From: Allacma fusca
Lineage: Eukaryota > Arthropoda > Collembola > Symphypleona > Sminthuridae
DNA: 64,000 nucleotides
Assembly: GCA_947179485.1 (NCBI GenBank)
Contig: OX359250.1
Coordinates: 16,660,539-16,724,538, forward strand
Reading direction: 5' to 3'
Below the pieces are notes generated by a model. That model saw only the letters and a list, made by a program, of their open reading frames with translations, was not told the origin of the DNA and searched no databases. Position numbers and translations under genes: made by a program. This document shows, in pieces, positions 48,801 to 63,200 of the stretch. How positions within the stretch are numbered: the stretch's first letter is position 1; each line of letters opens with the position of its first letter.

Positions 48801-51800
48801 TTTCGGCAATAATCATCTTTAAGTATATCTGTCGAATCTAAGGCTTGTATCTACGCAAAGATATGTACATATGTAGGTAGTAGTGTTTTAGACAACTTAC
48901 CATGTCAGTACAGTCATAATCAAATATTGAAGTACCCAACATGTACCTATACGTTGTTGCAAACAACCAGAGTACTGTAATCTAACATAACTCAGTAACG
49001 TGCATAGTGAATAGTTCGTATTGTAAGGAACTTCAAATAAATAACGTATGCTTCCAGAGATATTCAATGTACGTTATATTATGTGTGTGCTTATATCAAT
49101 GAATAGTGTGCTGAATTTTAGTATAATAATAATTTTGAAATAATGTAATAATGATGTTAATATATATAGCGCAACCTTGTATGCTATAGTAAACAGGGGG
49201 CGATGCCCCATTGTGTGTGACTCGGCGCTTAAACCCCGTTCGCTTTACGCAATGCATCTTCCCCACCCTCATACCCTCTAACTTTTGTCTGAATAATGTC
49301 CAAGAAGTAACCATTGCCTGAATAATTACGTAAAAAGCGTGAATACGGATACACACACATAACACGCAATTAATAATTGTAGAGATAAACAGGGGGCGTC
49401 GCCCCCATGTGCGCGCTTCGTGCGCAGGACACTTCGCTTCATCTACGTCCCCTCTAATTTTGTCCGAGTAATGCCCTAAAAGAACCATTGTCTGAATAAT
49501 TATTTAAATGAAAACATTGTCCGAATAATTACCTAAAAGAAAATATAATAATTAACTAGTACCAATTAGTGTAAATAACCAGTATCAGTTTAGTAAATAA
49601 AAAGTTTCAGTTATTGAAAATTTCTAGTATCAGTTATTGTAAATAACCAGTATCAGTTATTGTGAATAACCAGTATCCGTTATTGTAAATAACCAGTATC
49701 CGTTATTGTAAATAACCAGTATCCGTTATTGTAAATAACCAGTATCCGTTATTGTAAATAACCAGTATCCGTTATTGTAAATAACCAGTATCCGTTATTG
49801 TAAATAACCAGTATCCGTTATTGTAAATAACCAGTATCCGTTATTGTAAATAACCAGTATCCGTTATTGTAAATAACCAGTATCCGTTATTGTAAATAAC
49901 CAGTATCCGTTATTGTAAATAACAAGTGTCAGTTAAAGTAAATATCAAATGTCAGTAGTGGTAAATAAAAAAAGTCAGTTAGTTTAAATAACCAGTTATT
50001 AAGTAACACTTCCAACTGAAGTAGTTCAGAGAAAGTATCATGCGAGATCAAGCGTAGAGTTTTGCGAGCTAGTTATTATACATATATGGCTAGTATGTTA
50101 TTATAAGTAATTTAATAACCATTGGACTTAGTAAGTAACGTTAACAACTAACATAGTCAAATCTTGATATAACGTGAGCTCAGGGGACGGCCAATTTCTA
50201 CAGGCTACAATGATTTTTACGTTATTTGCATATCTACTCCTTCACCATTACGTACCACCGGGGACTTGGTACGGCCAAAATTGTGACGTTATATGTATAA
50301 TATCCCGTATATAGCCATCCGCTATATCGCGATTTGACTGTAGTTGGTTGAAAGGAATAATATCACGCGAGAGCATGTGTACGGAGTTGGTGGAATCGAC
50401 ACAAAACATATTTAGGATTTTGGATGAGCTCTAAACCCCAGCCTAATGGTTTTTAAAATGATTTCAACTAGATGGAAGCCTGTTATAATTGCAATATGAG
50501 CTAAAGAGACGACAACACACATGTGTGGGGTCCATTTTAATAATTCGCCCGTCTTGAAAAGAAGAAACCAACACAAACACTATGCAATTTAAATCATCAA
50601 CTAATTTAATTTAAGTCCTCATGTGCAATAAAAATAGTTGAATCCGGCCTTTCATTTATGCATATCTTACACTTGCACAGTGTAGACATCAGGAGTCACT
50701 TGGGCGGTCCCATTGTTCTCGTAAAATGAAAAGTCAGCTCTTATACATAGTCAATACGAAGTTTACTGACTGTAAAAAGTCTCCAGCTTTGCCGCACCCA
50801 TTGGTTACCCTTTACACATGTCTTGACGCATTAAAGACCGATGAGGCAAAATAACTGCAGAGTTGAAGTGAGTAAGTACGTGCATGGCCTCTCATCGTTG
50901 AAAACAACTCATGCAATTGTAAGTATTCAGACGTTTAACTAGCTCTGAATGCTAAGCGAACAAAAAACTAACACTCTCACAGAAAGGAATAGAAGAAAAA
51001 AAAAATGAACTACCGTGAAGGGAAAATAATACCCTTCTATGCTATGAGAAGGTCAAAGAGTAACACGTCCTGCCTATATTTCTTTGAAAATTGTGAATTA
51101 AACAAAGGTATTGATTCCGGTATGAAACTACCCACAAAGATTTTCACATCTAATGTCGTTTCGCATAAATCCTGAGAATAGACTTACTCGTGTCACATTG
51201 ATGATACTAATGAGGAAGGAGCCAAGAACGCAGACGAACATAAACCATTCTCGAGAATGCTTCTTTCGCCGAAACCAACTTTTGAACTCGTCCATGATCC
51301 CCGTTATGACACACTCAAGTCCGCCCATCTAAATTACCAAATTACACTTGATTACATGAGACTAAAAGTGTAGTATTCCCTCGCTGCCAGCTCCGCCGGC
51401 CAAATGTCACATCCATTGTATGATATGCTTAGTTAACTCATTCGCTTACAGCACTGTCAATGCCCAACATGATCAGCATGATGAAGAACAACAAAGACCA
51501 GAAGTTAGCTCCCGGGAGAGTTCCCACAGCTTCGGGGTAGACCTCAAACACGAGACCTGGACCTAATGAAAGGAATCCCCCAAAAATTCATAGTTTGCCC
51601 TCAGTGCATATATATATATAGATACTCGTGAGTACATTTTTTTTTGGTCAACAATTTAACACTGTCAAGTCCCAACATAATATAAACTTTCTTCAACTCT
51701 TTCCCGATCCCAATTGATCAATAGATTGAAGGAATAAAATTGCCTTAAGATCTGGTCTCGCCTGCTAATTTGGAAAACTCCAATTTCGGTAAAAAGTGGA

Positions 51801-53887
51801 GGAACTGTATTATACTGAAACCGTCCCTGCAAATTATTTTATACACGGACAAGACATAAATGATAACTAGACTTAAGGTCTTACCAACATTGACAACTTC
51901 GGAAATAGGACGTCCCTGTCGCGTGGCCATGGAACCTAAATACGTGAAGATGACAAACCCGGCAAAAATGCTTGTAAAGCAGTTTACCATGGAAGTAATC
52001 AAGCAATCTCTGCAAACAAAAAGTTTGGTGAATTTTTTCCCAATAACCATGTACATATCTATAGATATACATACATATATTAGGGAACTCAGTTTTCATT
52101 TAGCCCGGACCCCGGAAAGTTCTTGCCTCTCTGGAGGCAAGTAGTAAGTCCGACCTGGACTTAATATTAACTTTGTAGGGGCCTGAGCATATGAAAATTA
52201 TGCTGTTGGAATTGCAATTTCCCCCAAGTTGGGTCCATGGAAGAATGTATAATGACTACCTGTAGCAGTTATTATGAAATGGATTATAACTCGCGTAGGT
52301 AAGATGAACACCGAATCCAGCTCCAGATGAGAAGAATATTTGCTTCGCAGCGTCACTCCACACCTTCGAGGTTGAAATGAGGTTTTTAATAAAAACAAAT
52401 AAGATATGCGTAATTTTACCCTAAAGAATCCCCGAACTATGGCACTTACTCCAACTTCCGTGAGTTTGGTCATGTTAGGTACAAGATAATAGTAGATTCC
52501 ATCGATAGCGCCTTCCAACGTAAGTCCTCTCACAAGTAAAATGGCCATCACGACGTATGGTAGTGTGGCTGTCACCCATACCACTTTCCCTGTTATTACA
52601 TGGAATTTCCAAAGTAATAAGATTTTGATGATGTGAAATCATTTTCCATCTCATCGGACACACGCACATACTCTGAGCTCCAGGCTCACAGAATAATATT
52701 ACAATCTAATGTAAAATATGAAGTATCAATTCTATAGGGGGAAAAAAACCCTTACAAAAATTGTGCAAAAAAAAAAAAAAAACCCCACCCTGTAAAATTT
52801 TGTAGGACAGGAAAGAGCAACCAAGAAGTGATATAGACAAAATTAGGACGGCATTATAAAGAGGAGGTGCCGGTGCAGGTAAATAAAACTATTCGTGACA
52901 AGCGTGTAAAAATCCATATCATTTGACAATATATAGTGACCGACCCGTGCTCCGGATGCCACGGAAGAGAATCACGTAAAGAAGGCTGTAGATGATAGCG
53001 AGGCACACAAGTAGATCAAGCTTTGGCGAGCCCAAGTTGTCTATAGAATGATCCTGCATTTCCAATACGCTGAACCTGTGTATATAAAAAAAAGCAGACT
53101 GGGGGAAAATGTAGTCGCAACAAATAACTATAAAAGATGCTTTCACAACCCTGTAATGAAACGATCAAACATATATATATATATGATATCGAAGGCAAAG
53201 TTGAGGTATCCATCCTTATATAGATATAATATCCCATAGTGATTCACATATTTCAATTTCGTTCAACCGAGTCATTGGATTCCACAGCACCGGAACCAAT
53301 CACAACAGCCTTTCATATCATTTTTCTTCAAATATTTATTCTATCCTGTACACTTCCGAAGTAGCATTCTCTATCGCTGTTATTTACAACTCACCACAAT
53401 AGTATGACACTCTTAATAAGGTGAACTTGCCGAAACCAATATCGTCCTTTGATAAGATAGAAAATATACTAGATATAGATAGTTTTGATTAAAAGCAAAA
53501 GGATTTATACACACTGGATGCAAAAAACCAACTACAGTATAACAATCAGTGGAGTAAAAGTTAAAAATAAAATATATTCGAATCAATTCACCCCAAAGAA
53601 TAAAATGTATTTTTACAATGCACGAAGTTCATTTTGCTTTTACTCAAAATTGAATTTAATCAAGTTTGTTTTTCGGGAGGCTGGGCAAAGCCATGTAGAA
53701 AATTGTATTTTCAACCGAAAATGCGTGCAGTTCTTTTTTACCTCTTCACCGATGATATAAACGTTGCACACACCCGCCGCAGCAAAATCATTTCTATTTT
53801 CCTTCCCTGCCGAGCCTATTAAATCCACAAACTCTCGTATATGCGATAGACGATACACACATCAATCCTTTTGTATTACAATTTTCA

Positions 53888-53925
<38 letters not shown>

Positions 53926-55760
53926 CTCCCCTATTCTGGCTACCCTTCCTCTTTACACGGTCATGTCTCAATTTTTCTCACCAAATCTGACATCCAAAAA
54001 TCAATGGTTCCAACAAGCTGTCACAGTATGAAGTCAACATCCATTCAAACGTTTACTTCACTGTCCCAGACTCAGCTACATATGTACATATGCTCCCATA
54101 TGTACATGCTCTCTCCAATTGTACACAGACGCTACCAATTGAAATATGTATCTGTAATTATTCAGACATCGTTGACGGATTGTGAAAAGCAGTGTCATAA
54201 AAGTTAACACATTCAGTTGCAAAGACTTCAAACAGACAATCAGACACCAAGTGAGGCACATTTCCGTATAAACACATGTCAAACATTTAGCTTTCAACCT
54301 CAAGGTTGATCTATTGCAAGGAACATTAATTTCGAAACACTTGTTTCTTCCCTATTTTTTTTATCCAGTCACTTCCTTTTTTTTTGAGTTAAACCAAACC
54401 AGCTCTGCAGCGAGTATTTTATTGAGCTTAACATGTTAACCTTACTTTGCTTCATGTTCCCCGTCACTTTCCCTGAAATTAAAACTACAGGCATAAGGGG
54501 CACATTGATACATAATGCACATAATATTACATTACTACTGCATGCAGGATGTGCATGTTACGATTGACGATAATAATTATTAATACAAAATACAGCTGTA
54601 TTGCTCCCTAATAAACTGTTATGACGACAAAATACAGAGTTTTGATTTCAAAATGTAGTATTTCAAAGGATATTTTTTTTTCTATTTATTTGGGAAGTTA
54701 AACATAGTTTAATCACTTAAAGGATTGGAAATGAAAAGCGATTCTTTTGGAGTGGGCTTATTTCCGTCTAAAGTATGGGAGTAAGCCAATGTGATCAAAT
54801 CCAATGATCAACTTCCGTAGAATTTAGACAAGTTTCCATTCGCAAACAGGATTGAAAGATGCTAGGAAAAATGTTCTAGGATTTGTGTCCTGCACAGTTT
54901 TTCTTATGTTTTGAAAGTACTTTTTAGTCCTTTGATACGATGCTCCCTTAGAGCCAGTAAAGAGTAAAATTTCTACATCCCATTACGCCTTTGTCCCTAT
55001 GAGGAAAGAAAATGTTTTTTCCTTAAAAAAAAAAAGAAAGATGTGCCTGAGTAAGGGGATAGTAGAAGATGTTTTTTTTAAGGTAGAGAGGGTCCAGGCA
55101 TACTATACCATTTCCATTGCACCATATCGGGCATGTGTTAAAAAAAGGAGCGAATTAAGTCTTTGATTTTGGTGTAAGTCGCAATAAATGGCGGGTTTAG
55201 CAATATCATTCTTTCTTGTGCACAATGGGGGAGCTGAGTAAATCCCTGAAAAGGGAGAAAGGAGTGGAATCGCAAATTGTAAATCGCAGTAAAGGTGAAA
55301 GGTATAACTTGACGGAGGATAATGTTCGGAGGTCGTTGGGGATAGGGAAACACGATGGATGGTATAGAATCAACAATAAAAAAACATGTGCGAAAGTTGG
55401 TGAATTGGTGAGGAAATCAAGCACAGCAGAAGCTATAATCATCTCTACACAAATGTGCTTCATATATATGAGTCTCGAGGCAATGAGCCACAAGAGCGTC
55501 CCGAAAGGAGTATCTTCAAAGGGAAAACTCCCCATCCAGACGACTACTAGATATTATTTTGAGTGTTGACAAAAGGAGCAAAAGCAAGGGAATTCAGTGT
55601 GGATGCAAATCCGAAAGAATAACTACTTCAAAAGATGTTTCATCCAGATTAAAATTCCTTTCTGTGTCTACAGGAGTATGCCAAAGTCACAGTCTCATTT
55701 GCATTCGCTTTCCTCCTAGTATGACTATACTATCCTATTTCTGATCTCTTTACTCTCTTC

Positions 55761-55801
<41 letters not shown>

Positions 55802-57139
55802 CCCTATCTCTCTCTCTCTCTCACTTGATTCTTATATGTTGAACAACAAGGAATATTCTTTGCAATCAATAATCTACTCTTTCTTCCCAAATCCCCAGAC
55901 TTACCATCCTATAAACATACGCTCTTCATATTAATCGCTTTTCCTCTCTCATCCCCACATATTGACATGGATTACATCCTCCTACAATGTACGAGGAGAC
56001 ATTGAGTGGAGGAAGAGGACCAAGTATAAAAGCAAATACTTTACTTTTGCCATCAGAAGACCCCTCACAAAACATACAAAAATGATACTTCACTGCAATT
56101 CACAATCGTTGTGGGAAATAGGTGAACCAAGAACCAAATCTCCGTCAAATGGTGCCAGAAAATGCATAAGTACTCCCCTCTTATTTTCATTAGGGATGTG
56201 TCAGGTGTCAACATACCAAAATCATGAAGAATAATTGTTTTCTATACAACACCAGGATCTTATACCTTAGTCTGGAGCAAGTTATAAATTATACTGGAGT
56301 AGCGCTATTTTGTCCCACGAACTATATATGGCCATCTTTTTTTTTTCAAATTATTATTTTTGTTCATTGCCCCATTATGCCCTAGTCTGGCTTTATGTTC
56401 TACTACGGTTAACTACTACTCCGATATACAACCATCTTTATTACGTCAACAAGGTTCACTATCAAAACATATAGCTCTTTGGAGAGCTGGAAAGGAATTC
56501 TCAAAATCATGTTCTCATTTTGAAACAAAGATAGATACACTACAAGAGATTGATGTAGAAAATCAAGTATGACTACAATTAAATTACCTGAAATACTCGC
56601 TGGCAGGTGAAGTAGCATTAGTTGGCCTTATACTTGTTCGGTTTTCCATTTCCGTCATATTTATATTAGCTGGAGGGATAAAACAATTCTCCGAGTTCCA
56701 AGAATTATTACATGTGGTCCAAGGCAAAGGGGATACGAAAGAGTGGACCGTGTAATGAAGGGACCAGCCCATGATTGTATTGTAGTAGAATGAGACGAAA
56801 TAAGAGACGGTTACGGCACAGTAGCCAATTCCTAAAAAGCAATATATTCCCCAAGACATTGCACATTAACAACCTTTTCTCTGTCTTATCATTATTCCCT
56901 CATACTATGATTATTGTATTATAGTCCTGTACACAAGGGGATTTTCCCATCCTGACAATGCTACATGCACATTACACACATACATACGAAAGTTATGTTA
57001 TAGGAAACGATGATGCTAAGAACTTCTCTTGTGTAATGTGTTGAGGGAAAATCGGCAATAAAAAATGCAAGCACTGCAGAAAAATATTTTGTCCTTCCCA
57101 AATCCCCAGCTGGAATAAACTTCCAATAAGATATTGGCC

Positions 57140-57202
<63 letters not shown>

Positions 57203-60200
57203 GGTTCGTTATATCAAACTGTTGCCTTTATCTCATATCTATCTGTACTAACGACAAAACTCTGAAACTTTAAAAGCAAGGAAATGCTTCGCCTTTTTTC
57301 TCAAGTTAATACTTGTCTCCTTGAGCCTCTTACTACACTGCACCTACATAGCTTTACAAATCAGGAGCTTTTAGGCTGAAAACGTGTCATCCCTAACTTT
57401 TTTTCCCCTTTCCACCCTCAGATTTACCCAGAGGGGGGATCCTTTAGCAAACTTGGTGAAAGTCCCTGTCTGCTCTACATTTATGAGTCAATAACCCTTG
57501 TCTCTCTGGTTCCTATTTCCCCTGCCTGTTGGCAAATATTTACTGGGTACCTGGCTGATCCCAGGACCAAGGGCCGTACCTACATATACCACTGTCATCA
57601 ACAGCATCCACACCGTATCCCTGGTATAATCAATCCTTATTATTATTTACCTTTGAATAGAGGACAAATTTTCCACATGCTGATTGGACCCTGTCGTATC
57701 GACTGACCCAACAGGAGTTCCATGTAGAATACAGGGATTGCACTCAAAGCCAACATTAGAAAGTATGGGATGAGGAAGGCACCTACGCAAAAACAAAATT
57801 CAGAAATGAGTACGAACTTCAGAAATCTCTAATAGCGCAGGAATTATTGTAAGAATAGTAACTATTTAGTAAGACATAAGTTTTGAACAACAACCAAACC
57901 ATGAAATTTGTGGGATCAATTCAGTGTAATATTTTCCAAATTCCTGGCTATAAGTTTTTCAACTTACAAGTAGAAAGTTTTAAGTTGTAAGTTCTGGAGA
58001 AAATATAAAAATGGAGAAAAGCTTGGAGAGATTCATGTAATTATAGCTCCACATTTACAAAAATTCAAATAATTACTTATGTTTTTTTTTGTACGCGGGA
58101 AAATAATAAGTCAATCAGTTAATAGAGTTGGGTCTTATATTTATTATATGTTGAGGGTTTTTGGAAATTAAAGTTTCTTAGGGAAATTAACATGAGAATA
58201 TTTTAAAGTGACATATGATTTCCCGTGCAAACCAAGGCGAGATTTGTGTGCGCGTCGGGACATTATGTCAGGTACCTGAACTCACACAAAACATTCCGAT
58301 CCCGAGGGGGCATGGCACGAGGTTTGCTGTAAGTGAAGCTGTGCAAATATATCTTGTTACGAGGTGGGGACAAACAACGGGATTGAAAAAAGCTGCTGTT
58401 TGGGAAATGTACTATGTATATACGATGTAAAAACAATGGGTTGATGCCGAGAGAGGATACTAAGGTGTCTGTGTGAATTGAAATATAAAGTGGACAATTA
58501 CGGTGGTGAGTATTTGTATTGATGATACCTTACAGTGGGATATACATTTCCGTGGATATATGACTGATTGTGAGTAGATATATGACGTGAGAACGTTGGC
58601 TACCCCCTAGATTATACCAGATTATGGAAATAAGCGCCTTTGCCTGCTCAGTCAATGGAAGAGAAAGCCATTTCCATTCGTTGTTTCCTCTTGGTTTTGT
58701 ATTTTAGTTTGGAATTTTGTCATCTAATGGAAAATAGACCACATTTGGTCCCAGTAACTCCTTGGTAGCGAATAAATTAAGGGGTCCAGGGACCACACTT
58801 TTGTGTAAAATACTCTGAACATTTAAATAGCACTCCAACTCTCATATTCCTGTAGCATTAATGTTCTTATATGCAAATTAAGCCAACGCCACCACACCCG
58901 CATATATTTGTCTCCCCTTGATTCCTTATTTCAATGGCAAAGCAGAAAAATCCTAATCAAAATTTGCACATTGCATGTGACCCAAGCCTTTCCTAATAAA
59001 CTGTGTTACAAATCTGTCAAATGATCGCCCAAATGAATAATTTTATTTAATGAAATCCATGTGTCTTACTTGCTGAGACAAAACCTTTGGCGGGACCCTG
59101 CACATACAAGCTTCCAGAGCAATCCAAAATATATTGTATTATAAATAATTACTTACACGTATAATTAATTATATGAAACATTCTGTGAAATTTATGTTTT
59201 AGTTCATGAGGACAGTCGGCTCAAACTTATCTTGAAGTTTGAATTTTTACGGGATGAATATATTTTATAGTTTGTATTTGTAAGGCTTCAATGTCTTTTC
59301 TATTTTAGCTGACAATAGCAATGCTTTTTAACCTTCCCCAAAATTTGAACTTTCCCTGTCACTTGAATCAATCAACATATTTACTCAAATGAAAATGATG
59401 GAGACGGAAACAAAAAACCAGATTTGACTCGAGCTGACCCAAATGCATTGTATTTGAAATGTTTCTAAGATATGTGTATTTTCGATATGTAGGAACTAAA
59501 AAATCATTGTAGGTTGTATTTCCAGAAATTGTGCTACAATAAAAAAATGTGCATTTTCCCCTTGGGGCTGTATTTTGTTATTTGTAGTTTATTGTTTTAA
59601 ATGCCTGTGTATACTCGTGTAGCATGTATTTTGTAGTTGGCGTTGTTCGGAGTTGCATTTATAGAGATATCCGTGGCAGTGCTTGTCATGGGGACAAAAA
59701 CCTTATTTATTATTCATTTTTAAAACCTGTTCCCGAATAATTTTGGGAACAGTCCGTTTCCGCCCCTAAAATTTGGGAACACAATTTTTGGCCCCAAACA
59801 CTTTTATATATTTGGCTTATGTACCCAAACCCGTTCCTGTTCCCGCTCTCAAGCCAATAAAAAAGGGAGCCCGTTCCCAAATGTATTCGGCAGGCTTATT
59901 TGTGTGTATGGCATATTTAAGAATTATAGAATTGGCCAACGCTGTGGCCTTATGTATCTAACATGTACAAGCCCTGCAGATTACAAATCAAATCTTTTTG
60001 AAAATTTGATTTTTTCAAGGGTGAAATCCTTTTCGAATTTGTTCTTACATTTTTAAAACCTTAATGTATTCCTAGGAAGGTTGAAATAGTTTTAAGAATA
60101 ATAATAATAATTTTTGGCATATAAAAATCTCTTGGACTGCAATTCAGAAAAAACGATTTCTTCAAAAATTTGTGCTATGGAAAAAGCAACAACTGTACAT

Positions 60201-63200
60201 AATATGCTTTTTATGTTTTTTCCTATACGTTCCTTGAAAACAATTTTTTTTCTATAATAATAAAATTATAAATCACGAACCGGACCAATACACAAAAGGC
60301 ATGAAGAACTTTTCATTCATATAATCGAAGTTATAATGGGATTTGGGAGAAAGCTAAAGTACAGAGAAAGTAAAATGGTAATCAATGTATGCCCTCAAAA
60401 TAAGACAAAATATGAAGTACATTACCCCATTAGTTCATTTACTTCATTTCGGAAAAATATTTTTTTAATGATAAGGATCTGTTACCTCTACGTAATGCTT
60501 ATTATTACCTATAAGAGAAATTTTAGCAGAACTGATTGTTAAGAATAATTCAACAGGCTTTTGAATTTAATGAAGCCTTGGTTTGTCACCAAGGAAGATG
60601 ATTCTGACAATTTCATGCAAATGCATTGCAGCCCCAGATTTCCCATACATTTGGGGGATTACCTGATTACTAAAGACAGATTGAAAAAGACTCCGTGTTT
60701 CCACCGAATCACATTTTTGAAAATTTGCATGAAGGGTCTAACAATAAGTGTCATTGCAATAGAGTTTTGAAAAAATGCCCCGTGCCAAACCAGGAAAGGC
60801 TCGGATGTTATTCAAATTCAAACGTTGGGAGTGTAGTGCTTGTCTGTGTAGCGCAAGATGCTTGTACATTCATTTCACATTTTTTAACAATGCAATTAAG
60901 CATAATGAAAGCTAGGATAATTCCTACCTAGTTTTGTACTTTTTAGCACGTTTTAAAACCATCTTCACTTTTGTTTTTTAAAACCACTCTTTTTTATTTC
61001 TACTGTGTAATGCATAACGTAATGAATTATCATATATTTTTAATTTTTTTTCGTTTACTTGGAAAGGCTTAATTTACAGTAGCTCGTGGTTGGTTAGTTT
61101 GTAACGAAGCGTTGCTCTTACTCAAGCCTTTCCAAGTAAACAAAAAAGTCCATTTCGCAGGAAAAATAAAAATGAAAAAGACAAGACAAAAATGCAAAAC
61201 CGCAATGGTGAACCAATGTTCTCATCTCAACTCAAGTTATTTCTCTCTCAAGAGCTTTTGCTCACACAACAGAATAAGTTTGGAACGGAGACTCTGCACA
61301 AGTTCCGTACGAGAATAGCTTTCTTTAAGGAACACGGTTCGGAGATTACACATACTAATAGTATAATAATAAATGCCGCACACTGGCATACTGTAAATAA
61401 CTTTGCAAATCTTTATTCTGGTTAACAGTTGACGCATTTGAATAATTAGTACAGGGTGGCTGATGTGATTAGTTATCCTCTTTTAACTACCAAGATGTAA
61501 CCATAACACTTTGAAAATCGTCCATCAACAGTAAACACATGTCAGGCTTACAATTAGTTATATTGATGCAGCTGTCATGCATTGATAGCATACTGGATGA
61601 CTCTAATGATCTGACACTTCCGTGTTCAAAAAGCAAGTGACAGTACCTCTTGAAATTGTTTATGAACTAAGCAATTTTTGTCAATCAAGTTTGAAAGTTT
61701 TCCTTCCATGTGAACGAAATCGCCAACAATAAACCCTCACTTACATGTATGCACTTGAATTGTATAGACTGACTCATATAATTAAACTTCATTTAACTAT
61801 AATAACAAATACTACACTCGATTATAAAAAAAGTATCTACTACTGATTCTTGACTCTAGCTCGAACGTGTTGCTGTCATGAAACTATTGAAATTACACGG
61901 GACGACTCTGTAAAGGGCTGCCGACTTTCGTGTCAAAAAACACGAGTGACGTAATTTTGAAGTGTATCTTTTAATAGCAAATATTTTGTGATCAATTCTA
62001 AAGGTTAATGTTATGTTCACATTTTAAGATTTTCTCTTTTTTGGTCTGTTTTTCAAACTAATTTTTTAACGTTTCCTTTTTGCCCTTTTAAAAACAACTT
62101 CTGACAAACAATTGAGCTAGCTCCCTTACGTATGAACAAATCAACCAAAACAAAAAACACGAATCTAAGTAACAATCCTTAAAGAAGCTGCATGTACAAG
62201 AGTAGTGCAGTAAAAGCCATTGAGATGACGCTTTTGAGTCGTACAAGATAGTTGTTATGATTTATCCTCCTTTAACAACCAGTAAAAAATAAAGATAATT
62301 CCCTGAGAACATCATTAAACACGTGATGTGTTTAATGATGTTGACGTAACGGTAATGTATAGATACATTGTAATTGTACTAGATGGCCAAAAGGATTTTC
62401 CCCTGTCTAATGAAGAATTTGTGTGAGATGTAACATTCAAGTACCTCTGATAAGTCTTCCAGATTATTTTTAACGTCTTAAGAAAACACTGACTGAAAAA
62501 CATCACCAATACTCAACTTATGCATCAGGCAATAGTCAATTGGATGAAACCATCAGCCAAAGCCATTGTGCATGCATTCAAATCGTATTGGCTAATATGA
62601 TTAACCCTCATGTAACAACCGACAAATAGTAGACAGTTCAAAAAATCTATCGCCACATGTTTAATGCTACAGGCAAAGAGCGTGTTGCCATCATGCATTG
62701 ATAGAAACTTTGATCGATGACTCAAAGGATTTACCCCTTCCCTGATCACAAAAACATGTAACGTAATATTTAAGTTCCTCTTTTTATTGCATTAATTTCA
62801 TTGAAAATTTTAAGGATTTTGTTAAGTTAGCCAGCAAAATGCTATTTACCAGAATTTAAATTGGACTACGTAAAGACGAAGTAGAGGTAACTGGATTTGA
62901 AATAAGAAAAATATACAACATCATTTTGTAATAATGGAAATTCAAAAAAACTCAATCCCCCCATATTTTCAATTCACTATGGGGAATGGTTTGATTGCTA
63001 GTAGCTACAGAAATAAAAGTATATTTAAAAATTTTTCTGAACGTTTAAATAAGTGCTGAATGTGGGGGACACGTTTACGTTTAAAATATACAGTAGAGAA
63101 TTGATATGCAAAAATGTTCTCAAGATCTAAAAAACATTCTAGAATTCTTTTGAAGTTTTTGCCTATTTCAGCCTCCTGTTACGACAAGTGATTAACTAGT

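Larger units (their letters stand above)
48505..51187 (-). other. Transporter intron with minisatellite and repeats
   Basis: The intron (2.68 kb) contains a 23-bp minisatellite, a pogo/Tigger-like MITE and two copies of a GC-rich repeat: 49190-49300 (CAGGGGGCGATGCCCCA) and 49389-49490 (CAGGGGGCGTCGCCCCC). Each copy is followed by a CCCTCTAA-TTTTGTC-GA-TAATG tail. Confidence 0.6.
53076..56587 (-). other. Transporter intron between TM4 and TM3 exons
   Basis: Contains a fragment of the foldback family (53612-53758), CT microsatellites and several unassigned frames. An ATG-initiated + strand frame at 55225-55569 is charged and overlaps an equally long minus frame; neither has a recognisable domain. 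Confidence 0.5.

Noticed and set aside
55206-55569. A 115-codon charged + strand ORF and an equally long minus ORF within a transporter intron
   Set aside because: They overlap fully on opposite strands, have no recognisable domain, and neither has splice or promoter support.
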